DNA of 64,000 bases. Origin: Stutzerimonas stutzeri (GTDB lineage: Bacteria; Pseudomonadota; Gammaproteobacteria; Pseudomonadales; Pseudomonadaceae). Positions within the stretch are counted from its first letter, which is position 1. Every line of letters begins with the position of its first letter. Positions 1-10,800 of the stretch are shown here, in pieces. Both the position numbers and the translations under genes were made by a program. The notes beneath the pieces were generated by a model. That model ran no database searches, had not been told where the DNA came from, and saw only the letters and a list, made by a program, of their open reading frames with translations. The stretch spans positions 186,001-250,000 of the forward strand of contig DDKB01000017.1 in the NCBI GenBank assembly GCA_002339675.1, read 5' to 3'.

Positions 1-516
1 CTCGCCCTGGCGCAGCTCCAGTTCCAGCTCGCAGATTTCCTCGCTCTGCTTGCCGGCGATGACCTTGCCCAGGTCCAGTGCGGCTTCGATAACCACCTTG
101 GCCTTGCCGCGACCCCAGGCGATTTCGGCCTTTTCGCGGATGAAATCGGTGGTGAAGATCGGTTTCAGGGTCTTCTTGTCCAGCTCGGCCAGGCTGGCTG
201 GCCAGCAGTCGTCCGCAAGTTTCTTCACGTCCAGCTTGGCCTTGTCCAGGTACCAATCCCATTCGTTGCGCTCGGACAATCCGGCGACGCTCTGGCCACG
301 GCTCTTCAACGTCTGGATGACTTGCTCGCCATCGCGGCGCAGGCGCAGCGCGACCCTGGCCTGGGCGAGATCGCGCGCGGGAGTATCGAAGTACTGATTG
401 AACAGTTCGTGCCGCTGCCAGCCGCTCTTGTTGCGCTTCTTCAGCAACGGATGCTCGCGCAGGGCCGCCAGGGTTTCGCGGCTGGCGCGCAGTTTGATTT
501 CGGTTTCTTTCTGCAT
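1..516 (-). CDS. CYTH-domain protein (inorganic triphosphatase, YgiF-like), partial
   Basis: The reading frame starts at the ATG on the complement of 514-516 and runs off the left edge, so only the N-terminal 172 residues are visible. It opens with the CYTH signature ExExK (ETEIK, residues 4-8) and carries the charged Arg/Lys/Glu strands expected of the triphosphate tunnel fold (for example RVALRLRRDGE and the IEAALDLG strand). Family members such as E. coli YgiF hydrolyse inorganic triphosphate and often have a C-terminal CHAD domain, which would lie outside the window. It is divergent from the phosphate-uptake pair starting at 621. The CYTH call is secure; the exact substrate is inferred. 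Confidence 0.85.
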   Translation of the reverse strand, partial: MQKETEIKLRASRETLAALREHPLLKKRNKSGWQRHELFNQYFDTPARDLAQARVALRLRRDGEQVIQTLKSRGQSVAGLSERNEWDWYLDKAKLDVKKLADDCWPASLAELDKKTLKPIFTTDFIREKAEIAWGRGKAKVVIEAALDLGKVIAGKQSEEICELELELRQGE

Positions 517-620
517 GGTGCCCAGATGATGCCTATGTTTGAGTGTGACCTGCGTCACTTGGTGGCGGCGCTTTGAGGTCATCCGTATACTTGCCGCCTT
601 CTGAAGCCGGGGTGTTCCCT

Positions 621-1298
621 ATGCCAATCAATCCTTTCGTCAGCCTGTTCGGGCGCTCGCCCATTGGCCCGATGCAACAGCACATGGCCAAATCCCACGA
701 GTGCGCCGCCAACCTGGTGCCGCTGTTTCAGGCCATCACTGCCGAGGACTGGGAGCGGGTAGAGCAGATCCAGAAAGAGATGGCCCGACTGGAAAATGAG
801 GCCGACAAGCTCAAGAAAAGCGTCCGTCAGCACCTGCCCAAAAGCCTGTTCTTGCCGGTTCCGCGCTCGGATTTGCTTGAGCTGCTGAGTGTACAGGACA
901 AAATTGCCAACCGCGCCAAGGACATTGCCGGCCTGATGCTGGGCCGTTGCATGACCATTCCGCCGGCGTTGCAGCCGGAAATGATGGCCTACGTACAGCG
1001 CAGCGTGGACGCCAGCTGCCAGGCCCTCAAGGCACTCAAGGAACTGGACTCGCTGCTCGAAACCGGTTTTAGCGGCCGTGAGGCGACGCTGGTTGAAAAA
1101 ATGGTCGAGGAGCTCGAGGAGATCGAGCGCGAGACCGACCGCATGCAGATCACGGTGCGCCGCGCCTTGTTCAAGCTGGAAAAGGAATTGCCGCCGGTCG
1201 ACGTCATGTTTCTCTACAAGATCATCGAATGGATCGGCGACGTAGCTGACCGTGCCGAACGCGTCGGCAACCGTCTGGAACAATTGCTGGCGCGCTGA
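621..1298 (+). CDS. DUF47 / TIGR00153 family PhoU-like phosphate transport accessory protein
   Basis: This 225-residue, almost entirely helical, charged protein matches the size and sequence style of TIGR00153 (DUF47, PhoU_div) proteins encoded beside Pit phosphate transporters. An upstream ATG at 573 is possible but adds 16 non-conserved residues; the start at 621 (MPINPFVSLFGRSP) gives the normal N terminus. No signal peptide or membrane segment is seen, so it should act in the cytoplasm. The Pit transporter begins 39 bases downstream on the same strand, so the two probably form one operon. The family is thought to modulate phosphate uptake; the molecular activity is not shown by the sequence. 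Confidence 0.88.
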   Translation: MPINPFVSLFGRSPIGPMQQHMAKSHECAANLVPLFQAITAEDWERVEQIQKEMARLENEADKLKKSVRQHLPKSLFLPVPRSDLLELLSVQDKIANRAKDIAGLMLGRCMTIPPALQPEMMAYVQRSVDASCQALKALKELDSLLETGFSGREATLVEKMVEELEEIERETDRMQITVRRALFKLEKELPPVDVMFLYKIIEWIGDVADRAERVGNRLEQLLAR

Positions 1299-1337
1299 GG
1301 CGCCAGCGTCCTTTCTGGGTTCAACAGGTAATTCCTT

Positions 1338-2603
1338 ATGTCTTTTATCGCGGAATACGGCTTCGTACTCCTGGTGCTCGCCTGCGCCTTCGGTTTCTTC
1401 ATGGCCTGGGGCGTGGGCGCCAATGACGTGGCCAACGCCATGGGCACCTCGGTCGGCTCGCGGGCGCTGACGATCAAACAGGCCATCGTCGTGGCCATGG
1501 TCTTCGAGTTCTGCGGGGCCTACCTTGCCGGTGGCGAAGTCACCGAAACGATCAAGAACGGCATCGTCGACGCCAACGTGATCTCGCCCGACCTGATGGT
1601 GCTGGGCATGATGTCCGCCTTGCTGGCGGCCGGTACCTGGCTGCTGATTGCCACCATGAAGGGCTGGCCGGTTTCCACCACCCATTCGATCGTTGGCGCG
1701 GTCATCGGCTTTGCCGCGGTGGGGGTCTCCGTTGACGCGGTGCATTGGGACGCCATCGTGCCCATCGTGACCAGCTGGGTCGTGACGCCCATGCTCTCCG
1801 GCATCGTCGCCTTCGGCCTGTTCATGAGCGTGCAGAAGTTGATCATCAACACCGATGACCCGTTCCGCAACGCCAAGCGCTTCGTGCCGCTGTACATGTT
1901 CCTGACCGGCTTCATGGTCGCGTTGATGACCGTCACCAAGGGCCTCAAGCATGTCGGCCTGACCCTGACCAGCAGTGAGGGCGTGGTCCTGGCGTTCGCC
2001 ATCGGCGTGCTGGTTGCGCTTGTTGGTATCGCCCTGCTCGCGCGCATCCGCGTCGACGAAGAAGCGGACCGGACCTTCCACTTCGCCAGTGTGGAAAAGG
2101 TCTTCGCGGTTCTGATGATCTTCACCGCCTGCTCGATGGCCTTTGCCCACGGCGCCAACGACGTCGCCAACGCGGTCGGTCCTCTGGCTGCCGTGGTCGG
2201 CGTGATTCAGTCCGGTGGGGCGGCGGCAATCGCCGCCAAGTCGGCGGTGCCGGGCTGGGTGCTGCTGCTCGGGGCGGTGGGCATCGTCATCGGCCTGGCC
2301 ACCTACGGCTACAAGGTGATTGCCACCATCGGCAAGGAAATCACCGAGCTGACCCCTAGCCGTGGTTTCGCGGCCGAGCTGGCTACCGCGACCACTGTGG
2401 TTGGCGCCTCGGCCATCGGTTTGCCGGTCTCGACCACCCATACCTTGGTCGGCGCGGTGCTGGGTATCGGCATCGCCCGCGGCATCGGCGCGCTGAACCT
2501 GGGCGTGGTCGGTTCGATTTTCATGTCTTGGCTGATCACCCTGCCGGCCGGTGCGCTGCTGTCCATCGTGTTCTTCAGCATCCTCAAGGCCGTCTTCGCC
2601 TGA
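1338..2603 (+). CDS. pit: Low-affinity inorganic phosphate transporter, Pit family
   Basis: This 421-residue polytopic inner-membrane protein has the internal duplication typical of PHO4/Pit permeases. The signature GANDVANA occurs near the N terminus and again in the second half (GANDVANAVGPL), and each half also contains a PVSTTH motif (WPVSTTHS and LPVSTTHT). Pit proteins import phosphate as a metal-phosphate complex driven by the proton gradient. It is preceded by the DUF47 partner, with which it is probably co-transcribed. The start ATG at 1338 follows CAACAGGTAATTCCTT, a modest ribosome site. The length is normal and nothing is missing. Confidence 0.93.
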   Translation: MSFIAEYGFVLLVLACAFGFFMAWGVGANDVANAMGTSVGSRALTIKQAIVVAMVFEFCGAYLAGGEVTETIKNGIVDANVISPDLMVLGMMSALLAAGTWLLIATMKGWPVSTTHSIVGAVIGFAAVGVSVDAVHWDAIVPIVTSWVVTPMLSGIVAFGLFMSVQKLIINTDDPFRNAKRFVPLYMFLTGFMVALMTVTKGLKHVGLTLTSSEGVVLAFAIGVLVALVGIALLARIRVDEEADRTFHFASVEKVFAVLMIFTACSMAFAHGANDVANAVGPLAAVVGVIQSGGAAAIAAKSAVPGWVLLLGAVGIVIGLATYGYKVIATIGKEITELTPSRGFAAELATATTVVGASAIGLPVSTTHTLVGAVLGIGIARGIGALNLGVVGSIFMSWLITLPAGALLSIVFFSILKAVFA

Positions 2604-2703
2604 TCCCGTTCGCCGTCGCAGTTTTTGCCCCAGCGGTAAGGCGGCGACGGCGCGTTTCATGTTTCACTGAGTGCCTTCGTGCCCATCTGTCAGGAGGTCA
2701 CCG

Positions 2704-3861
2704 GTGCCCATCCCCTCGCTCAAGGAACGCTTCGCCGCGTTGATCGCCGCGCCTTCGGTGAGCTGTACCCAGGCCCACTGGGACCAGACCAACCGGCCGG
2801 TCATCGAGCTGCTGGCCGCCTGGCTGGGCACGCTCGGCTTCGCCTGCGAGCTGCAGGAGATCAGCCCCGGCAAGCTCAACCTGCTGGCGTCCCGGGGCAC
2901 CGGCCCCGGTGGTCTCGTGCTGGCCGGTCACAGCGATACCGTGCCGTATGATGCGGAGCTCTGGAGCGCCGAGCCGCTGCGTCTGCGCGAGGCGGACGAC
3001 CGCTGGTACGGCCTCGGAAGCTGCGACATGAAGGGCTTCTTCGCCCTGATCATCGAGGCCGTGCTGCCATTGCTCGACCAGCCGTTTCAGCAGCCGCTGC
3101 TGATCCTGGCGACCTGCGACGAGGAAAGCTCGATGTCCGGTGCGCGGGCACTGGCCGCCTCAGGTCGTCCGCTTGGGCGTGCCGCGGTAATCGGCGAGCC
3201 CACCGGCTTGCGCCCGGTGCGCCTGCACAAGGGCATCATGATGGAAGGCATCGAGATCCACGGGCAGAGCGGGCACTCCTCCAATCCCGACTACGGGCAC
3301 AGCGCGCTGGAAGCCATGCACGACGTCATGGGCGAGCTGATCGCGCTGCGAAGGGAGTGGCAGGGCCAGTACCACAACGCGTTGTTTGATGTGCCACGGC
3401 CGACGCTGAACCTCGGTTGCATCCATGGCGGTGACAATCCCAATCGGATCTGCGGCCACTGTTCCCTGGAATACGATCTGCGGCCGCTGCCGGGCATGCA
3501 GCCCGAGCAACTGCGCGATGCCATTGCCGAGCGTCTGCGTCCGGTCGCGGACAGGCACCAGGTCAAGCTCGATCTGGCGCCGCTGTTTCCCAGCGTGCCG
3601 GCCTTCGACCAGCCGGCCGACACCGAGCTGGTCAGGCTGGCGGAACGGCTCACCGGGCATGCCGCCGAGGCGGTGGCCTTCGCCACCGAAGCGCCTTATC
3701 TTCAGCAGCTCGGCTGCGAGACGCTGGTGCTTGGCCCCGGCGATATCGCCTGTGCGCACCAGCCGGACGAATACCTGGACTTGGACCGGATCGAACCCAC
3801 CGTCAAATTGCTACGCGGCATGATCGAGCATTACTGCCTGCAGCCGGCGAACCGAGGATAG
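2704..3861 (+). CDS. argE: Acetylornithine deacetylase
   Basis: This M20-family metallopeptidase of 385 residues hydrolyses N2-acetylornithine to ornithine in arginine synthesis. Visible features are the metal-binding GHSDTVP motif (His76, Asp78) and the DEES segment with the catalytic Glu pair at residues 140-141. A dimerisation insert sits in the middle of the chain. The start is taken as GTG at 2704 because AGGAGG lies six bases upstream and the family begins with PIPSLKERFAAL; the ATG at 2671 would add an unconserved leader. argA follows on the same strand after a 98-base gap. Confidence 0.93.
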   Translation: MPIPSLKERFAALIAAPSVSCTQAHWDQTNRPVIELLAAWLGTLGFACELQEISPGKLNLLASRGTGPGGLVLAGHSDTVPYDAELWSAEPLRLREADDRWYGLGSCDMKGFFALIIEAVLPLLDQPFQQPLLILATCDEESSMSGARALAASGRPLGRAAVIGEPTGLRPVRLHKGIMMEGIEIHGQSGHSSNPDYGHSALEAMHDVMGELIALRREWQGQYHNALFDVPRPTLNLGCIHGGDNPNRICGHCSLEYDLRPLPGMQPEQLRDAIAERLRPVADRHQVKLDLAPLFPSVPAFDQPADTELVRLAERLTGHAAEAVAFATEAPYLQQLGCETLVLGPGDIACAHQPDEYLDLDRIEPTVKLLRGMIEHYCLQPANRG

Positions 3862-3959
3862 GAGCGGCCCAGGCGATCTCCGCGTCACTGTCCCGCTCCC
3901 TGCCTCCATCAACCGACCCGGCTACCGGACCGAACAAGCTGTCATCTAAGGCATCTGCA

Positions 3960-5261
3960 ATGCACAACTACGTCACCTGGCTTCGCGACTCGTCGCCCTA
4001 TATCAATGCGCACCGCGACCGTACCTTCGTGGTCATGCTGCCCGGCGACGGGCTGGAGCATCCCAACTTCGCCAACATCGTCCATGATCTGGTGCTGCTG
4101 CACAGCCTCGGCGTGCGCCTGGTACTGGCGTTCGGCTCTCGCCCGCAGATTGAGGCGCGATTGTCAGAGCGCGGCCTGGAGCCGCGCTTCCACCGGGACC
4201 TGCGCATCACCGACTCGGCAACCCTGGAGTGCGTGATCGATGCCGTCGGGCACATGCGCATCGCCCTCGAAGCGCGCTTATCGATGGACATGGCCGCCTC
4301 GCCGATGCAGGGCGCGCGGCTGCGCGTGGCCAGCGGCAACTTCATCACCGCGCGGCCGATCGGCGTGCATGATGGCGTCGACTACCAGCACACCGGTGAA
4401 GTGCGGCGCGTTGATCGCAAGGGCATCGGCCGGCTGCTGGACGAGCGCACCATCGTGCTGCTCTCGCCGCTGGGTTACTCGCCGACCGGGGAAATCTTCA
4501 ACATCGCCTGCGAAGACATCGCCACTCGCGCGGCCATCGATCTGCAGGCGGACAAGCTGGTGCTCTACGGCGCCGAGCGTGGCCTGCGCGACGAGGCCGG
4601 CAAGCTGGTGCGCGAGTTGCGTCCGCCGCAGATTCCCGCGTATGTCGAGCGCCTCGCCGGGACCTACCAGGCCGAACTGCTCGATGCCGCCGCGCAAGCC
4701 TGCAAGGGGGGTGTGCGCCGCAGCCATGTCATCAGCTATGCCGAGGACGGCTCGCTGCTCAACGAGCTGTTCACCCGCGACGGCGGCGACGGCACGCTGG
4801 TGACCCAGGAGCAGTTCGAGCAATTGCGCGAGGCGACCATCGAGGACGTCGGTGGCTTGATCGACCTGATCACGCCGCTGGAAGAGCAGGGCATTCTGGT
4901 GCGCCGCTCGCGCGAAGTGCTAGAGCGCGAGGTCGAGCAGTTCAGCATCGTCGAACGCGACGGCCTGATCATCGCCTGCGCCGCGCTGTATCCGATCGCC
5001 GATTCCGACGCCGGCGAGCTTGCCTGTCTGGCCGTGAACCCTGACTATCGCCATGGCGGTCGTGGTGACGAGCTGCTCGAACGCATCGAGGCACGGGCCC
5101 GCGCGCTGGGGCTGAAGACGCTCTTCGTGCTCACCACCCGCACGGCCCATTGGTTTCGCGAGCGCGGCTTCGAGCCCAGCGGCGTCGAGCGCCTGCCGGC
5201 GGCTCGCGCGTCGCTGTACAACTTCCAGCGCAACTCGAAGATCTTCGAGAAGGCGTTGTAA
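3960..5261 (+). CDS. argA: N-acetylglutamate synthase (amino-acid N-acetyltransferase)
   Basis: This enzyme catalyses the first committed step of arginine synthesis, acetyl-CoA + glutamate to N-acetylglutamate. The 433 residues divide into an N-terminal amino-acid-kinase-like domain (about 1-280, arginine-binding in the family) and a C-terminal GNAT acetyltransferase domain (about 290-433) with the acetyl-CoA loop region LAVNPDYRHGGRGDELL. This two-domain form is the classical gammaproteobacterial ArgA. It lies just downstream of argE. Arginine feedback inhibition is expected from the family; no operator was identified. Confidence 0.95.
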   Translation: MHNYVTWLRDSSPYINAHRDRTFVVMLPGDGLEHPNFANIVHDLVLLHSLGVRLVLAFGSRPQIEARLSERGLEPRFHRDLRITDSATLECVIDAVGHMRIALEARLSMDMAASPMQGARLRVASGNFITARPIGVHDGVDYQHTGEVRRVDRKGIGRLLDERTIVLLSPLGYSPTGEIFNIACEDIATRAAIDLQADKLVLYGAERGLRDEAGKLVRELRPPQIPAYVERLAGTYQAELLDAAAQACKGGVRRSHVISYAEDGSLLNELFTRDGGDGTLVTQEQFEQLREATIEDVGGLIDLITPLEEQGILVRRSREVLEREVEQFSIVERDGLIIACAALYPIADSDAGELACLAVNPDYRHGGRGDELLERIEARARALGLKTLFVLTTRTAHWFRERGFEPSGVERLPAARASLYNFQRNSKIFEKAL

Positions 5262-5291
5262 GGGCGGGTGGCGGTCACGCACCGCCTCGCC

Positions 5292-5468
5292 TCAGTCTGC
5301 CGCGGCGTAGCTCGCCGGGGGCGCTTCGACAGGCTCCGCGGAAAGCGGGTTAGCGGGGTCCGGGATCAGCCCGTCGATCTGCAGAATCAGACCGATCAGC
5401 AGGGCGATGGTGATCGCCGCGGTCAGGCTTCCCTTGCGGGCGGATACCAACAGGTCAAGCAGCGACAT
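5292..5468 (-). CDS. Small single-pass membrane protein, unknown function
   Basis: This 58-residue frame begins MSLLDLLVSARKGSL and has one strongly hydrophobic stretch (about residues 16-30, TAAITIALLIGLILQ) followed by a Pro/Ala-rich tail. GAGAGG lies about six bases before the ATG at 5468, which supports this start over an upstream in-frame ATG at 5513. It is tail-to-tail with argA. I do not recognise a family. A short membrane-anchored protein is the most that can be said, and expression is unproven. Confidence 0.5.
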   Translation of the reverse strand: MSLLDLLVSARKGSLTAAITIALLIGLILQIDGLIPDPANPLSAEPVEAPPASYAAAD

Positions 5469-5630
5469 GCATGCACCTCTCTTCTTCTTGTTCTCGAGGC
5501 TCCGGCGCGGCATTGCGCAACGAAGACATCTGTTGGAACCCTGAAAAGAAGGTAAAAGTTCATATCACAACGCCATGACGCTGCCGTCAGCGTGCTGACC
5601 GATCGTTGCAGCAGGGCTCAAAGAGCTCTC

Positions 5631-5820
5631 TAACCATCGGCCCCCATATGAGCCGTAGGGTGCGTTTCAGCGCACCCGCATTGGCGCGAGCGGCGGTTTG
5701 TCGACGGATGAAAGGCACCAGGGTGAGCACCGAGCGGTGGGCTGAAGCCCACCCTACGCAGGTGTCGGCTCAGGACGGGTGGCCTGCGAACATCAGCCGG
5801 AGACGCCACAGCCGATCCTG
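5631..5820. repeat. Tandem intergenic repeat, copy 1 (190 bp)
   Basis: The unit opens with TAACCATCGG and contains an element bounded by GTAGGGTG (from 5655) and CACCCTAC (to 5757). Two hairpins sit inside it: GGGTGCG-TTTCAG-CGCACCC (5658-5677) and GGTGGGC-TGAA-GCCCACC (5736-5753). The unit is repeated head to tail at 5821. It looks like a REP/MITE-like non-coding palindromic element. Short open frames across it are chance products of the palindromes. Confidence 0.85.
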
Positions 5821-6012
5821 TAACCATCGGCTCCCCATATGATCCGTAGGGTGCGCTTCAGCGCACCCGCATTGGGGCGACGCGGCGGTTTGGTGACGGA
5901 GAAAGGATACGGCGATCAGCAGCAAGTGGTGGGCTGAAGCCCACCCTACATAGCCGTCAGCTCGGGAAGGCTAGCCTGGGAACACCAGCCAGAGACGCCA
6001 CTGCCGATCCGG
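5821..6012. repeat. Tandem intergenic repeat, copy 2 (192 bp)
   Basis: This is a second, diverged copy of the unit at 5631. It has the hairpins GGGTGCGC-TTCA-GCGCACCC (5849-5868) and GGTGGGC-TGAA-GCCCACC (5928-5945), and a shared tail (AGAGACGCCACTGCCGATCC against GGAGACGCCACAGCCGATCC). A third unit start (TAACCA) follows at 6013 but is not continued. Together with copy 1 it fills most of the gene-free stretch 5469-6109; I see no other feature there. Confidence 0.85.
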
Positions 6013-6109
6013 TAACCAGACCCGCAGGCGATGGATATGTCGGTCGTGGAACCAGACAGCGAGATCCAGTGCCGCAGTGCGCCATCTGCCTCAGCCTGGT
6101 GTCTTCCAG

Positions 6110-7687
6110 CTACCTCATCAAACTCTGCTGGTAGTCCTCGACGAAGCTGTCGAAATCCTGGTCATCGGCCGCTTCCATCTCTGCTTGCTGAGCCAGTGAG
6201 CGCCGTGCAGCTTCGTCGAACCAGGCGGTGTCGGTGCTCGACAATGCACGGCTTTGGAAGTCCTCGGCGTGCTGATGCGTCTGGCGCAACGCGAAGCGGG
6301 CGAAGCTTTCGTGGTTGCGTTGCAGCGCGTCGAGCACCCGTGCCGAGGGGGTCAGGCGGCTGTCGGCGACCTTGGCCTGCTGTTCGGCGATGGCCCGGGC
6401 GTGGGCTTCGCCGCCCTGGCTGCGGTCCAGCAGGTCGGCCACCTGGCTGATCTGGCCGATCAGTTCGCTGGCCCAGCTCTGCAGGCTGACCGACTCGCCG
6501 CAGCGGCTCAGTGTCAGCCCGGGCTGTCGCCCTTGCTTGACGACCTTGAGGAAATTGTCACTGCTGGCATGGCATTCGCCCTCGACCAGGCAGGGGCTTT
6601 GCTGCAGCGCGCAGTACAGCAGGAACGCATCGAGAAAACGCGCTTCGCCGACGTCGATGCCCAGCGGCAGGAAGGGGTTGATGTCCAGACAGCGCACTTC
6701 GATGTACTGGATGCCTCGCGAGCGCAGCGCATGCAGCGGGCGTTCGCCGGTCTCGGTGACGCGCTTGGGGCGGATGTTCGAGTAGTACTCGTTCTCGATC
6801 TGCAAGACGTTGGTGTTGAGCTGCTGCCAGTTGCCCGCGGCGTCCTTGGTGCCCAGCGCGGCGTACTCGGGGTACGGCGTCGATACCGCCTTGTGCAGAC
6901 TGCTGGTGTAACTGGGCAGGTCGTCGTAGCAGGGCGTGAGGCCGGCCTGGGCATTGCTCTGGTAGCCCAGGTCGCTCATGCGCAGGCTGGTAGCGTAGGG
7001 CAGGTAGAGGGTGTCGTCGTCGAGCCGCTCGAGCTGGTGCGCACGGCCGCGCATGAAGCTGGCATCCAGCGCGGGCGAGGCGCCGAACAGGTACATCAGC
7101 AGCCAGCTGTAGCGGCGGAAATTGCGGATCAGCGCGATGTAGCGCCAGGACTGATAATCCTGCGCCGAGCGTTGGTCGCCGTCGTCAGCCTGCAATGCCG
7201 ACCACAGCGCCTCGGGCAACGAGAAGTTGTAGTGAATGCCGGCGATGCACTGCATGGTCTTGCCGTAGCGCAGGGCCAGACCCTGACGGTACACGTACTT
7301 CAGCCGGCCGATGTTGGAACTGCCGTACCTGGCGATGGGGATCTGTGCCTCGTCGGGCAGGTGGCCCGGCATCGACGGGCTCCAGAGATATTCCCCGTCA
7401 AGACGGCTATAGGTGTAACGGTGGATGGCATCCAGCTCGGCCAGGGTCCGCTCGGGGTCCGTGTCGGTGCCGGTGATGAACTCCAGGAGTGCTTCGGAAT
7501 AATCCGTGGTGATCTTCGGATGCGTCAGCGCCGATCCCAACGCCCGCGGATGCGGGGTCGTCGCCAGCTGGCCCTCGTCATCGACGCGCAGGCATTCACG
7601 CTCGATCCCGTGCAGGCATTGCGAGAGCAGCGGCAGGTAGGGGGGCTCGGCCAGCAACGCCAGGCGATGGGAGAGAAGATCGCTCAA
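6110..7687 (-). CDS. gshA: Glutamate-cysteine ligase
   Basis: This cytoplasmic enzyme makes gamma-glutamylcysteine, the first step of glutathione synthesis. The 525-residue length and N-terminal segment (GIERECLRV, then TTDYSEALLEFIT) are characteristic of the proteobacterial GshA family, followed by the conserved FNFSLP-type segment (here YNFSLP) and the IEVRCLDINPF region. It is the last gene of a probable tex-thioesterase-gshA transcription unit on this strand, about 125 bases after the thioesterase. Nothing is missing. Confidence 0.94.
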   Translation of the reverse strand: MSDLLSHRLALLAEPPYLPLLSQCLHGIERECLRVDDEGQLATTPHPRALGSALTHPKITTDYSEALLEFITGTDTDPERTLAELDAIHRYTYSRLDGEYLWSPSMPGHLPDEAQIPIARYGSSNIGRLKYVYRQGLALRYGKTMQCIAGIHYNFSLPEALWSALQADDGDQRSAQDYQSWRYIALIRNFRRYSWLLMYLFGASPALDASFMRGRAHQLERLDDDTLYLPYATSLRMSDLGYQSNAQAGLTPCYDDLPSYTSSLHKAVSTPYPEYAALGTKDAAGNWQQLNTNVLQIENEYYSNIRPKRVTETGERPLHALRSRGIQYIEVRCLDINPFLPLGIDVGEARFLDAFLLYCALQQSPCLVEGECHASSDNFLKVVKQGRQPGLTLSRCGESVSLQSWASELIGQISQVADLLDRSQGGEAHARAIAEQQAKVADSRLTPSARVLDALQRNHESFARFALRQTHQHAEDFQSRALSSTDTAWFDEAARRSLAQQAEMEAADDQDFDSFVEDYQQSLMR

Positions 7688-7812
7688 TTGGGAATTCCTT
7701 CACGCGTCAGTCGGCACAATATGGGGGTGGATCGAACGCTCTACAAGAGGCCGCCGACGTCCGAGCTCGCACCGCTGCAGGGCGTTTCCAGGTACGCCCC
7801 GCAACCGTTGCG

Positions 7813-8199
7813 TCAGAGGACCGAGAAGGTGGCCTGGGCCTTGGCAATCAGTTTTGCGCCCTGATGGACTTCTGCCTCCAGCACCTGGGTGCGACGGCCG
7901 CCATGCACCACCCAGGCGCGGCAGGTCAGCTCGCCCTCCGTCACCGGGCGGATGTAGTTGACCTTGCACTCGAGCGTCACGCTATTCGGTTCGCCGCCGT
8001 TGAGGCTGTGGCTGGCCTGGCCCATGGCCGTGTCGATCAGCGAGAACAGGGCGCCACCGTGCAGCTTGCCGTGCAGGTTGCGCAGCCCGTCGTGCATCGC
8101 CAGGCGCAGCACCGCCTCGCCGCCCTCGGCCTTGAGAATCTCCAGCCCCAGCAAGCGCCCGAAAGCGCTGCTGCTCCCCACTGCTTCGACTTCTCGCAC
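7813..8199 (-). CDS. PaaI-family hotdog thioesterase
   Basis: This 128-residue hotdog-fold protein carries LHGKLHGGALFSLIDTAMG (about residues 42-60), matching the HGG...D pattern of the PaaI/DUF4442 acyl-CoA thioesterases. It starts two bases after the stop of tex, so the two are almost certainly translated from one mRNA. The substrate is not identifiable from the sequence. An activity on aryl- or acyl-CoA thioesters is inferred from the family. Confidence 0.85.
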   Translation of the reverse strand: MREVEAVGSSSAFGRLLGLEILKAEGGEAVLRLAMHDGLRNLHGKLHGGALFSLIDTAMGQASHSLNGGEPNSVTLECKVNYIRPVTEGELTCRAWVVHGGRRTQVLEAEVHQGAKLIAKAQATFSVL

Positions 8200-8201
8200 G
8201 C

Positions 8202-10523
<2,322 letters not shown>

Positions 10524-10577
10524 GAACCTACCTGGGTCAGTCAAACCATGCAGGCTTGGCCTGCGCGAAAGGGCGGG

Positions 10578-10583
10578 ATTATA
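10578..10583 (-). promoter_or_regulatory. Candidate -10 box for tex
   Basis: Read on the minus strand this is a perfect TATAAT about 55 bases before the tex start codon. No convincing -35 was found at 16-18 bases, so it is a candidate only. Confidence 0.45.
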
Positions 10584-10676
10584 AAGGCAGTGTGAAGACT
10601 GAAGGTCACTGCTGCGGGAAAAAGCTGACGGGTGCTTTCGCGATGCCGCTGCCGCTGCCGCTGAGCCAGCCGACTA

Positions 10677-10702
10677 CCGTTAGGAAACGCTTCCTTTAGC
10701 GG
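10677..10702. repeat. Imperfect inverted repeat in the tex/ompR divergent region
   Basis: CCGTTAGGAA-ACGC-TTCCTTTAGCGG forms an imperfect palindrome roughly midway between the divergent tex and ompR starts. It could be an operator for a dimeric regulator or a hairpin. Its function is not shown. Confidence 0.4.
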
Positions 10703-10744
10703 CATGGGTTCCAGCCTCAGCAAAATCTGCTAACAATGGCCAGG

Positions 10745-10773
10745 CATTGCGCGGGCTCGCCTGCGCGCATAAT
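10745..10773 (+). promoter_or_regulatory. Candidate promoter for ompR-envZ
   Basis: CATTGC and CATAAT are separated by 17 bases and lie 28 bases before the ompR ATG. This is a plausible sigma-70 pair with a weak -35. Confidence 0.4.
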
Positions 10774-10800
10774 GCTTCGACGATTTTTCCGGGAGTTCCC

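Noticed and set aside
579..2660. Long antisense frame of 693 residues opposite DUF47 and pit
   Set aside because: It is an artefact of high-GC codon structure on the opposite strand of two clearly recognised genes.
5606..5842. 78-residue open frame across the tandem repeat
   Set aside because: It is made of the palindromic repeat and has no codon bias or family; the repeat is non-coding.
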